Shown: piece after piece, positions 8,080 to 16,525 of the stretch
How positions within the stretch are numbered: position 1 is the stretch's first letter
Layout of the letters: the number at the start of each line of letters is the position of its first letter
DNA from: Tropicimonas marinistellae
Lineage (GTDB): Bacteria; Pseudomonadota; Alphaproteobacteria; Rhodobacterales; Rhodobacteraceae
Reading direction: 5' to 3'
DNA: 64,000 nucleotides
Assembly (NCBI RefSeq): GCF_001509585.1
Contig: NZ_LNCI01000002.1
Coordinates: 62,001-126,000 of the forward strand
The notes under the pieces: generated by a model
What the model was told of the DNA's origin: nothing
What the model saw: the letters and a program-made list of their open reading frames with translations, nothing else
Database searches by the model: none
Translations under genes and position numbers: made by a program

Positions 8080-9047
8080 GGACCTGCTGTCTCCTCGCCA
8101 AATTGCCTTGACCTGTGCCTTGCCGCAGCGTCCACCGAGCGGGGCTCCGCTGTCAATGCCTGCCGCACCTGCGCCATCTGCCGGCGCATGCCGGTCACCA
8201 GCAGTTCGGCGAAGCGCGCCAGGCGCCGCGCCCGGGCATCGTCGGCATGGCGAATGAGATAGAAACTGCGCTCCAGCCCGAACTCCGCCGGCAGGACCCG
8301 CGCCAGGTCCGGGTCGCCGGCAAGCGCGAAATCATGCGTGACGGCGAGCCCGGCACCGGCGCGGACCATGTGGTATTGCACCGCTGCGGAGTTCGAGGCG
8401 AGTTGCGGCCGTTCGACGCCCAACTCGCCCAGGTAGTCCAGTTCCTTGTCGAAGATCATCTCCGGGATGTATCCCACCAGCCGGTGACCGCGAAGGTCGC
8501 TCAACGTCCGAATCGGCGGCGCGGCGGCGAGGTAGCGGCTCGAGGCGGCCAGCACCAGCCGGTAGTCGACGATCTTCTGCACCGTCAGGCGCCCCACCGT
8601 GGGGGCGCTCACGGCGACGGCCATGTCGGCCTCGCGCTGATTGAGGTTGAACACCCGCGGCAATGCCACGACCTGCACCTCCAGGCCGGGATGCGCCGCG
8701 GCGATTCCCGCAACCACCTGCGGCAGCAGGAAACTCGCGCATCCGTCCGGCGCGCCGATCCGTACGGCGCCGGTGAGCCGGTCGCCCTGTCCGCGCACGG
8801 CATCCTCGGCACAGGCCATCGCCTGTTCGGCCTCTTCTGCATGGGGCAAAAGCCGCTCGCCGGCATCGGTCGTGGCATAGCCCTGCGGCGATTTCAGGAA
8901 CAACGGCGCGCCGAGCGCCGATTCCAGCCGCGCCACGCGCCGCCCCACCGTCGCGGGGTCGAGCGCGAGCGCCGCGCCCGCCGCGGAAAGGCTGCCCTGC
9001 CGCGCCACGGCAAGGAACACGCGCAGATCGTCCCAGCTTGGGGTCAT
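8076..9047 (-). CDS. LysR family transcriptional regulator, divergent from mmsA
   Basis: A 323-residue LysR-type regulator. The winged helix-turn-helix covers residues 1-60 (DDLRVFLAVARQGSLSAAG, then DPATVGRRVARLE), followed by a substrate-binding effector domain. It is divergent from mmsA, 102 bases away. LysR regulators commonly control the divergent gene, so it probably regulates methylmalonate-semialdehyde dehydrogenase and perhaps the nearby valine genes. A TTTGCA/TGCAAA inverted repeat in the intergenic gap is a candidate site. It is translationally coupled to the CBS-domain gene. Confidence 0.88.
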   Translation of the reverse strand: MTPSWDDLRVFLAVARQGSLSAAGAALALDPATVGRRVARLESALGAPLFLKSPQGYATTDAGERLLPHAEEAEQAMACAEDAVRGQGDRLTGAVRIGAPDGCASFLLPQVVAGIAAAHPGLEVQVVALPRVFNLNQREADMAVAVSAPTVGRLTVQKIVDYRLVLAASSRYLAAAPPIRTLSDLRGHRLVGYIPEMIFDKELDYLGELGVERPQLASNSAAVQYHMVRAGAGLAVTHDFALAGDPDLARVLPAEFGLERSFYLIRHADDARARRLARFAELLVTGMRRQMAQVRQALTAEPRSVDAAARHRSRQFGEETAGP

Positions 9048-9057
9048 CGCTTCATCC

Positions 9058-9073
9058 TTTGCAATTCTGCAAA
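9058..9073. promoter_or_regulatory. Inverted repeat in the LysR-mmsA intergenic region
   Basis: TTTGCA and TGCAAA flank ATTC, giving a 16-base site with LysR-like symmetry. It sits ten bases upstream of the LysR start and about 75 bases upstream of the mmsA ATG. It is a reasonable place for an autoregulatory or activator site, but only position and symmetry support this. Confidence 0.4.
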
Positions 9074-9149
9074 ACGCTTTTGGAATCCTGCCGGTTTTCG
9101 GCGCATTCCTGCAAGATTATTCTTCGTCGCAACAGCCAGGGAGGTCACT

Positions 9150-10649
9150 ATGGAAGAGATCGGACATTACATCGACGGCGCACGCGTTGCCGGCACGTCA
9201 GGGCGTTTCACGGAGGTCTTCAACCCCGCCACGGGCGAGGTGCAGGCCCGGGTCGCACTGGCGACCAAGGCGGAGATGGACGCCGCCGTGGCGAAGGCCG
9301 CCGAGGCGCAGAAGGGCTGGGCGGCCACCAACCCGCAGCGCCGGGCGCGGGTGATGATGCGCTTCGGCCAGCTGATCAACGAGCATATGGACGAACTGGC
9401 CGAGCTGGTGAGCCGCGAGCATGGCAAGACGCTGCCCGACGGGCGTGGCGACGTGCAGAGGGGCCTTGAGGTGGTCGAGGTCTGCATGGGCGCGCCGGCG
9501 CTGCTGAAGGGCGAGTTCACCGACGACGGCGGCCCGGGCATCGACCTCTATTCCATGCGCCAGCCTCTGGGCGTGGTGGCGGGCATCACGCCCTTCAACT
9601 TCCCCGCGATGATCCCGCTGTGGAAGATGGCCCCGGCGCTGGCCTGCGGCAACGCGATGATCCTGAAGCCGTCCGAGCGCTGCCCCTCGACCTCGCTGCG
9701 GCTTGCCGAGCTGATCAAGGAAGCCGGCCTGCCCGACGGCGTGCTGCAAGTGGTGAACGGCGACAAGGAGGCGGTGGACGCCATCCTCGACAACGAGACC
9801 GTGCAGGCCGTGGGCTTCGTCGGCTCCACCCCGATCGCGCAATATATCTACGGGCGCGCCGCGACCAACGGCAAACGCGCGCAATGCTTCGGCGGCGCGA
9901 AGAACCACATGATCATCATGCCGGATGCCGACATGGACAAGGCCGCCGACGCGCTGGTGGGCGCGGGCTTCGGCGCCGCGGGCGAGCGCTGCATGGCGAT
10001 CTCGGTGGCCGTGCCGGTGGGCCAGGAGGCGGCCGACGCGCTGGTCGAACGGCTGGTGCCGCGGATCGAGAAGCTGAAGGTCGGCCCCTATACCGCCGGC
10101 GACGACGTGGATTTCGGCCCGGTCATCACCGCTGCGGCCAAGGCGCGGATCGAAGGGCTGGTCGAAAGCGGCGTGGCGCAAGGCGCCAAGCTCGTGGTCG
10201 ACGGGCGCGGCTTCAGCCTGCAGGGCTATGAAAACGGCTTCTTCGTCGGCCCGTCCTACTTCGACAACGTGACGCCGGAGATGGATATCTACCGCGAGGA
10301 AATCTTCGGGCCGGTTCTGAGCCAGGTGCGCGCCGACAGCTACGACGACGCCGTCGACCTGATCATGGAGAACGCCTATGGCAACGGCACCGCGATCTAC
10401 ACCGCCGACGGCGACACCGCGCGCGATTTCGCGCATCGGGTGAACGTGGGCATGGTGGGCATCAACTTCCCGATCCCGGTGCCGCTCTCCTACCACACCT
10501 TCGGCGGCTGGAAGAAATCCGCTTTCGGCGACCTCAACCAATACGGGCCGGATGCCTTCCGCTTCTACACCCGGACCAAGACGGTCACCGCGCGCTGGTT
10601 CTCCGGTATCAAGGAAGGCGGCGAGTTCAACTTCAAGGCGATGGACTGA
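9150..10649 (+). CDS. mmsA: Methylmalonate-semialdehyde dehydrogenase (CoA-acylating)
   Basis: Converts methylmalonate semialdehyde to propionyl-CoA, CO2 and NADH, the step after mmsB in valine catabolism. The 499 residues match the family length. The MMSADH-specific motif GAAGERCMAISVAVPVG carries the catalytic cysteine at about 281. The N-terminal IGHYIDGARVAG, the middle GVVAGITPFNFPAMIPLWKMAPAL, and the C-terminal MVGINFPIPVPLSYHTFGGWK are diagnostic against other aldehyde dehydrogenases. The start follows GGGAGG by six bases. It is separated from the other valine genes by 6 kb and faces its own LysR regulator. Confidence 0.96.
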   Translation: MEEIGHYIDGARVAGTSGRFTEVFNPATGEVQARVALATKAEMDAAVAKAAEAQKGWAATNPQRRARVMMRFGQLINEHMDELAELVSREHGKTLPDGRGDVQRGLEVVEVCMGAPALLKGEFTDDGGPGIDLYSMRQPLGVVAGITPFNFPAMIPLWKMAPALACGNAMILKPSERCPSTSLRLAELIKEAGLPDGVLQVVNGDKEAVDAILDNETVQAVGFVGSTPIAQYIYGRAATNGKRAQCFGGAKNHMIIMPDADMDKAADALVGAGFGAAGERCMAISVAVPVGQEAADALVERLVPRIEKLKVGPYTAGDDVDFGPVITAAAKARIEGLVESGVAQGAKLVVDGRGFSLQGYENGFFVGPSYFDNVTPEMDIYREEIFGPVLSQVRADSYDDAVDLIMENAYGNGTAIYTADGDTARDFAHRVNVGMVGINFPIPVPLSYHTFGGWKKSAFGDLNQYGPDAFRFYTRTKTVTARWFSGIKEGGEFNFKAMD

Positions 10650-10666
10650 CGCGCCGAACGTCCCGT

Positions 10667-10692
10667 CCGGACGGCGGCCGACCGCCGTCCGG
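10667..10692 (+). terminator. Strong hairpin after mmsA
   Basis: Arms CCGGACGGCGG and CCGCCGTCCGG make an 11-pair perfect stem with a four-base loop. It begins 18 bases after the mmsA stop. There is no U run, as is common for terminators in very G+C-rich genomes. Confidence 0.6.
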
Positions 10693-10711
10693 CCCCATGA
10701 CCCACGCCGGA

Positions 10712-10826
10712 GGGGGGCGCTGCCCCCCACGCGCTTGCGCGCGCTCCCCCCGGGATATTTCTCGACAGAAGAAGCGGGCGGGGGCGCGGTGTTTCTTCTG
10801 TCCACAAGTATCCCCGCCGGAGGCAC
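10712..10826. repeat. Dispersed intergenic repeat, two inverted copies (GGGATATTT...GACAGAAGAA)
   Basis: A GGGGGGC/GCCCCCC hairpin (10712-10728) is followed by a forward copy of the core GGGATATTTCTCGACAGAAG at 10751-10770. About 20 bases later an inverted copy begins (TTCTTCTGTC...TATCCCCGCCGG, 10793-10819). The same core occurs at 36685-36720 (inverted) and 47200-47228 (forward). Every copy lies between genes. It is a family of short intergenic repeats of unknown function, not an insertion sequence. Confidence 0.75.
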
Positions 10827-10847
10827 GATCTTCCGCGGGAAGATCGT

Positions 10848-12014
10848 TCAGGGCGCGTGTGTGCTCACCTCGGTGCGGCTGCGTTCCAGGGTGTCGGCGA
10901 TGACCCGTTCCAGCTTCGTCAGCAGTTTGGCGTTGTCGAAGCGCGCCTCCGCCGTGGCGCGGGCGGCGGCTTCCATTTCCGACTGGCGGCCTTCGGAAAG
11001 CACCCGTTCGATCTGGGCGGCGAAGCCCGTTTCGTCCCATTCTTCCACCAGAAAGCCGTTCAGGCCATGGTCGACCGCCTCCGGGATGCCGGCATGGCGG
11101 GTCGAGATGGTGATGCAGCCGCAGGCAAGCGCCTCCTGGATCGCGGTCGGCAGGCCTTCGGTGTTGCCATCGGCGGCGGTCACCGAGTGCTGCAGGAAGA
11201 CGGCCGTTTGCGACAGCCGTTCGCGGACGTAGTCGTGCGCCATGGCGCCGGGGAAGGTCACGCGGTCCGCCGCGCCCAGGTCGCGGGCGCGGGCGCGGCA
11301 GTCTTCCAGCAGCGGTCCGTCGCCGATCATCTCCAGCCGCGCCTCCGGGTGGTTGCGCGTCGCCTCCGCGAAGGCGCGGAGTGTAACGAGCGGGGCCTTC
11401 TTCTCCACGAAGCGGCCGACGGCGAGGAAGCTGGAGGGCCGCTTGTCGCCGGGGCGGAAGCGCGCGGTGTTCACGCCGGAGGGGATCACATGCGCATTGG
11501 GATGGCGGATGCCCTCGGCCGCGAGGTTGTCGATCAGGAATTGCGAGACCGAGAAGACACCCGCGAGCTTGGGCATGAGCTTGCGGTAGGCTTTCTGGAT
11601 ATGCGTCCGGCGCAGGTGCTTGGAGGCGTCGGTGCCACGGAAATAGGTGAAGGCCGGGATGCCCATCTCGCCCGCCAGCGGCGCCACGGCGAGCGCCTGC
11701 GTGCCGAATTCGGCCAGCACGAACGCCACCCCGTTGTCGCGCCAGAACTGCGCCAGTTCCCGCTTGGCCCGGCCGAAGGGCAGGCGCGACGTGCCGTGGA
11801 CCAGCGTATTGTGCGCCAGCCAGTAGGGGGCGATCAGCAAATCGGCCGAACCGGCGCGCTTGCGGCGCTCGAACACCGGGCGTCCGAGCGGGTTCTCGCC
11901 GTGGTAGCGGCCGGCGACCACGCAGGTCTCGCCGCCGAAAAGGTGCTGGATATGCCGGTTGATGAAGGTCTCGCCGGGCCGATAGAAATCGCCGGTTGCG
12001 ATACAGCTCTTCAT
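10848..12014 (-). CDS. Glycosyltransferase family 4 protein
   Basis: A 388-residue GT-B-fold glycosyltransferase. The C-terminal half has the family elements FLAVGRFVEKKAPLVTLRAFA, then EMIGDGPLLEDCRARA, then the donor-site stretch NTEGLPTAIQEALACGCITISTRHAGIPEAV, with the E-x7-E pattern typical of retaining GT4 enzymes. The ATG at 12014 has AAGGAG five bases upstream and overlaps the stop of the sulfotransferase gene (ATGA). With that gene and the second glycosyltransferase it probably builds or decorates a surface polysaccharide. Donor and acceptor cannot be told from sequence. Confidence 0.88.
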   Translation of the reverse strand: MKSCIATGDFYRPGETFINRHIQHLFGGETCVVAGRYHGENPLGRPVFERRKRAGSADLLIAPYWLAHNTLVHGTSRLPFGRAKRELAQFWRDNGVAFVLAEFGTQALAVAPLAGEMGIPAFTYFRGTDASKHLRRTHIQKAYRKLMPKLAGVFSVSQFLIDNLAAEGIRHPNAHVIPSGVNTARFRPGDKRPSSFLAVGRFVEKKAPLVTLRAFAEATRNHPEARLEMIGDGPLLEDCRARARDLGAADRVTFPGAMAHDYVRERLSQTAVFLQHSVTAADGNTEGLPTAIQEALACGCITISTRHAGIPEAVDHGLNGFLVEEWDETGFAAQIERVLSEGRQSEMEAAARATAEARFDNAKLLTKLERVIADTLERSRTEVSTHAP

Positions 12015-12682
12015 GGGCGCTCCTTCGCCGTCGGAAGCCTCTCGAGCAGCGCGTAATCCTGTGCGTAAAAGGTCCGCACCCGGTCGCGTGTCTGCATGCC
12101 GATCTCCGGATACTGGAAGCTGGCCGGTTTCTGCCGCTCGGGCGCGGTGCCGGGGGCCGTCTCCGTCACGGTGTCGAGCCAGCGAAACACCGGCTCCAGC
12201 CCGTCTTCGAGCCGGAACAGCCGCTCGTCGCCACGCAGGAATTCGTGCTGCGGGCGCAGGTGGTTGCCGTAGATGAAGGGGTCCGCCGGGTAGCGGTCCA
12301 GCAGGTAGGCGACCCATTCGTCGAAGGTGAGGAAGCGTTTCTTGCCGCGGATCAGGAACCGGCCGCGCCGCGACAGGTCGCGCAGGCCGAAGCGCGCGTA
12401 TTTCGGGTCGGGCACCCGGGCGCGCCAGCGAAACTCGCTGACCAGCCGGTCAAGCGGGTCGCGCAGGACGGCGAAGCGGGCATCGAAGAAATCCGCATCG
12501 AAGAGGCTGTCCATCATCCCGGCATGGAGATGCTGCGGCGTGGTCGCCAGCCCGTCGATCAGGTCGGGATGGTAGAGCGAGAGCGGCCCCTTCTGGCGCA
12601 TGTAGGCCTCGACGGAGGTGCCGCCCGTCTTGGGAATATGGATGAACAGGATCAGCCGATTGCCATGCTTGAGGATCGGCAT
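12011..12682 (-). CDS. Sulfotransferase family 2 domain protein
   Basis: A 223-residue protein with the PAPS 5'-phosphosulfate-binding loop HIPKTGGTS at residues 15-23. The 3'-phosphate-binding region FAVLRDPLDRLVSEFRWR is near 88. It would transfer sulfate from PAPS to a sugar hydroxyl. It is translationally coupled (ATGA) to the following glycosyltransferase, suggesting a sulfated exopolysaccharide or glycolipid, plausible for a marine bacterium. A second, distant member of the same family lies at 41483-42118. No PAPS-synthesis genes are in the window. Confidence 0.85.
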   Translation of the reverse strand: MPILKHGNRLILFIHIPKTGGTSVEAYMRQKGPLSLYHPDLIDGLATTPQHLHAGMMDSLFDADFFDARFAVLRDPLDRLVSEFRWRARVPDPKYARFGLRDLSRRGRFLIRGKKRFLTFDEWVAYLLDRYPADPFIYGNHLRPQHEFLRGDERLFRLEDGLEPVFRWLDTVTETAPGTAPERQKPASFQYPEIGMQTRDRVRTFYAQDYALLERLPTAKERP

Positions 12683-12855
12683 CAGGCCGCTCCGCCCGGA
12701 TGCGCCGCGCCGCGCCCGCCTGGCACACAGGCCCGACCGTCGCGGGCGGGGACAGAAGGGGGGTGAAGCGGCATCGCGGCGGGTCTCCCAGAGGGCGGCG
12801 GGGCAGGGCGCTGTTTAGCCCCGGGACGCGGGCAATTCAACATTTTGGCGGCCTC

Positions 12856-13884
12856 TCACGGCGCCTGAAGGGCGGCGCGGATCTCACCCGCGTGGGCGGC
12901 GGTATCGTATAGGCGCTCATAGGCGGCGCGGCCGTTCCGGGCGATGGCGATACGTTCCTCGGGATGATCGAGATACCAGCGGATCTTGTCCATCATGTCG
13001 TCGGTGCCGTCGAAGGCGACGTAATCCTGCCCCTCCACCAACGGCGCGCGCAGCCGCAACGGCCGGATATTCGGCGTGCTGAGGGTGAAGGCGCCGGCCC
13101 AGAATTGCTCCAGATGCCGGAAGGTGAATGGCCCGATACCTTCAAGCGCAAGGTTGATCCGGCTTTGCATCATCGCCTCGAGATAGGCGGGCTTCGGCAG
13201 CGGGGCGGTGACAAGCTCCGGCGGTACGGCCTCCGCGACGCCGGCCAGCGGCAGCAGCCCGCCAATGCGGTCCAGCCCGCTTTGTGCAACCGCCGCCCAT
13301 GCATTCAGCCGCTCGTCGAGCCGGTCATGGTTGACCGTGCCGATGAAAAAGACGTCATGCGTGCCCGGCTCCTCCCAGGCGTAGCGGGCGAGCGGGCGTG
13401 TCCGGTTGCGGCCCGGGAAGCGGTAACTCATGGAGACCAGCGGGTTCGAGAGATGTGTCGGCACGATCTTGGCGGCATTGGAGGGCGTGAGCCCGTAGCG
13501 GTCCGTGTCGGCGAAGGGTTCGCGCTTGAAGACCGCGCGGAACGGGTCGAGCAGTCTGTCAGGTGGCATCCTGTCGGGCTGGGCCTGTCCGAGAAAGAGC
13601 GCCAGCGGCGCGCGGAAGCCGTCGAGGGCGGCGCGGGCCGCCGCCGGGTCCCTCGCCCAGGGCCAGCCGGATTTGGCATTGATGACCACCGCGTCAAAAG
13701 CGTCGCGCTGGGCGGCCGGCATGGCCATCGCCTCGGCATAGCTGCGCCGCGTGACGCGGGCCGCCTGGTGCAGGGAGGCCTCGAAAAATCCGTCCTGCCC
13801 GTCGAGGAACCCCACCGACCAGCGGTGCAGGCGCTTTCTGACGTTGCGGCTGGATCGGTCGCGGATGATGTAGAGAACGCGCAT
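12856..13884 (-). CDS. Glycosyltransferase family 1-like protein
   Basis: A 342-residue protein. Its C-terminal third (SRINLALEGIGPFTFRHLEQ, then GQDYVAFDGTDDMMDKIRWYLDHPEERIAIARNGR) matches the Glyco_trans_1_2 type C-terminal domain found in CgeB-like and capsule-related glycosyltransferases. The N-terminal half is less conserved and I do not recognise a further domain. It lies 173 bases upstream of the sulfotransferase on the same strand and may share its transcript. The substrate is unknown. Confidence 0.7.
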   Translation of the reverse strand: MRVLYIIRDRSSRNVRKRLHRWSVGFLDGQDGFFEASLHQAARVTRRSYAEAMAMPAAQRDAFDAVVINAKSGWPWARDPAAARAALDGFRAPLALFLGQAQPDRMPPDRLLDPFRAVFKREPFADTDRYGLTPSNAAKIVPTHLSNPLVSMSYRFPGRNRTRPLARYAWEEPGTHDVFFIGTVNHDRLDERLNAWAAVAQSGLDRIGGLLPLAGVAEAVPPELVTAPLPKPAYLEAMMQSRINLALEGIGPFTFRHLEQFWAGAFTLSTPNIRPLRLRAPLVEGQDYVAFDGTDDMMDKIRWYLDHPEERIAIARNGRAAYERLYDTAAHAGEIRAALQAP

Positions 13885-14501
13885 GGGTGTCGGGGGGCCT
13901 CCGGGTTACCCTGCGGTCGCATGGCGCTTCGGCGCGGTCAAGCGTTCGCCTCTCGGCGATTGCCTGCACTGCGGGCGGGGCCCGCACTGAGGTGCCATGC
14001 AATGCCCAACAACCGGGTGTGGAATCGGACGTTTGGATCGTCCGCCGCAAAGGTCCGCAGGGAGCTGAGAGCGCCCGATGTTGCGAGCTGCGCCTGTGGC
14101 AGCCGTGCCGAGCGTGCATCCGCCCACTGCTGGTGTCCTTACGAGCGCCCACGCAGCAGACATTCGTCAAGGATCACGCCAAAGGGGGAGTCAGCCCACC
14201 GGGCCGACCAATGATAGCGCTGGGGGACCAGCGAAGCCGAACGAACCCACACGATCAAAATCGGGTTGTCGAACCGCCGCCTCGGAAACAACGACGAACG
14301 CTGATGACGTGATCAGATTGGTCCGCCGGTACCTCGGCCGAAGGGCGTCACATGTTCGGACCACCGGACGTGTTGGCCGCGATGTCGAAGTCGAGGCCTT
14401 GCCTCATGCCAAATCCGGGATCACGCATGAGGAGGTCTCAGAACGAGCATCACCCGCAGCCGGTTGGGCCGCGGGTGTTTGCCCATCTGGTCTTTCTGGT
14501 G
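13885..14501. other. Gene-poor stretch, no convincing coding sequence
   Basis: Several frames are open on both strands, but none has a good ribosome-binding site, recognisable domain or steady codon pattern. A near-perfect hairpin (CACCCGCAGCC / GGCCGCGGGTG, 14451-14477, followed by TTT on the plus strand) is the only clear structure. The sequence may be decayed DNA or an untranslated region. Confidence 0.5.
14451..14477. terminator. Hairpin downstream of the microprotein gene
   Basis: Arms CACCCGCAGCC and GGCCGCGGGTG pair with one mismatch around GGTTG-type loop bases. On the plus strand it is followed by TTT. On the minus strand it begins 25 bases past the stop of the 39-residue reading frame. 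It could end transcription in either direction. Confidence 0.4.
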
Positions 14502-14621
14502 TCATGCATGGGCGGGCCGGGCGGGGCCATGGCCGATCAGCATGCCGAAGAGTGCCTTAAGATAGGCGGCGCGCATGCGCTTGGCCTTAATCAGCAGGCT
14601 GTTGTCGATTTCGACGATCAT
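14502..14621 (-). CDS. Probable 39-residue microprotein
   Basis: A short reading frame starting at an ATG that has GGAG seven bases upstream. It encodes MIVEIDNSLLIKAKRMRAAY followed by LKALFGMLIGHGPARPAHA. The middle MRAAYLKALF resembles the Arg-Ala-x-Tyr-Leu-x-x-Leu-Phe pattern of very small proteins seen in Rhodobacteraceae (I recall the RSP_7527-type family, from memory only). It is probably a single amphipathic helix. It is the only frame with a good ribosome site in an otherwise empty 1.4 kb. A hairpin lies downstream. Confidence 0.5.
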   Translation of the reverse strand: MIVEIDNSLLIKAKRMRAAYLKALFGMLIGHGPARPAHA

Positions 14622-15303
14622 CGGGGTCTCCGTTGGATCTGATCACATTTACAGGGCGCGAGCTATCCATGCGGCACCGCAGAAACAACGCCCAAGCGCG
14701 CAGCTCGGATATGCAAATCGAACATACTTTGTGCAGGTACGATGAAATACGCGACACTCTCAGAAAAGGGGGCGCCGTCCTTGGTATCTCAGGATGAAGT
14801 CGCGCTTGACTTCGTGCGCCTGGGCTCGCGGTTTGGTGCGCCCCTTTGCTGGTTGGATTCGCCGCCAGAGTTATGGGCGTCGGGCGCCCCCATGACATGG
14901 GCTTGAAGCGATGTATTCCCGGGGTCCGTCTCGCCGATCGCGGCTGATGCGGCCCGGTTTTCGTATCCGGGCAAATCCGCAGGGTCGCGCGTGGCGCGAT
15001 GGACTACGGATGCTCGGCTCTCGCCAAGTCGGTCCGAACCTGAGCTGGCTTTGCGCTGGGCAGCACGGTTTCAGCGCCTCAGCATTGTCGGCAAACCCAA
15101 CACGCCTCCCGTCGCTCCGAACTGCGTGAAGCGCCGCCCATTTCTGAATGAAGTGTTAAGATGGGCGCATAACACCTTGAAATCGTTTGATCGGTATCAT
15201 GTCTCACGCGTGAGACACTGGAGGCTCCCCGGCCGACCTGCCGCTTTGTCTTGCGCCGGGCTTGGCGCTCTGCCACCTTGCCGGGACGACCTGGGAGGGA
15301 CAG
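14622..15303. other. Gene-poor stretch upstream of the carboxylate-amine ligase gene
   Basis: No reading frame here is convincing. A 54-codon frame at 14742-14906 (starting MKYATLSEKGAP) is open but has only a weak ribosome site. Two symmetric elements stand out: a CGCCCAT/ATGGGCG inverted repeat around 15135-15167, and a perfect 18-base palindrome at 15200-15217. The base composition is less G+C-rich than the flanks in places, which fits regulatory or decayed sequence. Confidence 0.45.
15200..15217. promoter_or_regulatory. Perfect 18-base palindrome upstream of the YbdK-type ligase gene
   Basis: TGTCTCACGCGTGAGACA is a perfect palindrome 86 bases before the ligase ATG. It has the size of an operator for a dimeric regulator and could overlap the promoter. 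No obvious partner regulator is adjacent. Confidence 0.5.
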
Positions 15304-16437
15304 ATGTCGCGGATCGCCCCTGCACTTACCCTTGGAATCGAAGAGGAATACCTCCTCGTCGACCTGGAAACGCTGGAGCTGGCCAATGCGCCGGAGGCGC
15401 TGATCGAGGAATGCGCCGGGGCCATGCAGGGGCAGGTCAGCCCGGAGTTCTTGCAGTGCCAGATCGAGATCGGCACCAAGGTCTGTGCTGACATCTCGGC
15501 GGCGCGGGACGAGTTGAAGCGGCTGCGCTCCACCGTGGCGACCCACGCCGCGCGTCACGGGCTGGCGCCGATTGCCGCCTCCTGTCATCCGTTGGCGGAC
15601 TGGAAGCAGCAGGAGCACACGGACAAGACGCGGTACAACGAGCTGGAACGGGCGCTGGCGGGCGTGGCGCGGCGGCTGCTGATCTGCGGGATGCACGTGC
15701 ATGTGGGCGTGGAGAGCCCGTCGCAGCGGATCGACCTGATGAACCAGCTGACCTATTTCCTGCCGCATCTGCTGGCGCTCAGCTGTTCCTCGCCCTTCTG
15801 GATGGGGCAGGACACCGGACTCTGCTCCTACCGGTTGACCGTCTTCGACAACCTGCCGCGCACGGGCCTGCCGCCGCAGCTCAACTCCTGGGCCGAGTTC
15901 GAGCGGATGACCGGGGTGTTGGTCGACCTGGGCATTATCGAGGACGCCTCCAAGATCTGGTGGGACCTGCGGCCGTCGTGGCGGTTCCCGACGATCGAGA
16001 CCCGGATCTGCGACGTGCCGACACGACTGGAGGACACGCTGACGATTGCCGCGCTGACGCAGTGCTTCACCCGGATGCTGTGGCGTCTGGCGGCGCGGAA
16101 CCAACGCTGGCGGCTGTATGACACCGTGTTGATCGGCGAGAACCGTTGGAGGGCGCAACGCTACGGGTTGAAAGAGGGGATGATCGATTTCGGCCAGCGG
16201 GAGATCGTGGGCTTCGAAGCGCTGGCCGAGGAGATAGTGGAGATCCTGTCCGAGGATGCCGAGGCGCTCGGTTGTCTGCCGGAAGTGGAGCGTGTTGTCG
16301 AGCTCGTGGCCGGCGGCAACAGCGCCGATCGCCAGCGGGCGGTGCGCAAGGAGCGGCAGGACGCCGGGGATGACGAGAAGACCGCGATGAAGGCGGTTGT
16401 GCGTCACCTTATCGACGCGTTCCACGAGGGGTTGTGA
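15304..16437 (+). CDS. Carboxylate-amine ligase, YbdK / glutamate-cysteine ligase type 2 family
   Basis: A 377-residue ATP-grasp-like GCS2 protein. The N-terminal [19 protein letters not shown] carries the metal-binding acidic cluster. QIEIGTKVC, the GMHVHVG segment near residue 132, and [18 protein letters not shown] are family hallmarks. E. coli YbdK has weak glutamate-cysteine ligase activity, but the physiological substrate of the family is generally unknown. The ATG at 15304 follows GGGAGGGACAG. It is followed by a small membrane protein gene and a DUF2161 gene on the same strand. Confidence 0.88.
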   Translation: MSRIAPALTLGIEEEYLLVDLETLELANAPEALIEECAGAMQGQVSPEFLQCQIEIGTKVCADISAARDELKRLRSTVATHAARHGLAPIAASCHPLADWKQQEHTDKTRYNELERALAGVARRLLICGMHVHVGVESPSQRIDLMNQLTYFLPHLLALSCSSPFWMGQDTGLCSYRLTVFDNLPRTGLPPQLNSWAEFERMTGVLVDLGIIEDASKIWWDLRPSWRFPTIETRICDVPTRLEDTLTIAALTQCFTRMLWRLAARNQRWRLYDTVLIGENRWRAQRYGLKEGMIDFGQREIVGFEALAEEIVEILSEDAEALGCLPEVERVVELVAGGNSADRQRAVRKERQDAGDDEKTAMKAVVRHLIDAFHEGL

Positions 16438-16525
16438 CGGCGGCAGATGTGCGATCTGATTTGGGGCAAGGACAGCGCTGGCCGGACCTGCGATAGTGGT
16501 GGCAGTTGCATTGGAGCGCTGTTTC

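Noticed and set aside
14078-14560. 160-codon plus-strand open frame in the gene-poor stretch
   Set aside because: No ribosome site, arginine- and alanine-rich throughout, no recognisable motif.
14742-14906. 54-codon plus-strand frame beginning MKYATLSEKGAP
   Set aside because: Only a weak ribosome site and no recognised similarity; kept as a remark in the intergenic entry.
13885-15303. tRNA genes in the gene-poor stretch
   Set aside because: One GGTTCGA-like string near 14266-14276 was checked on the minus strand, but no cloverleaf with matching acceptor and anticodon stems could be drawn.
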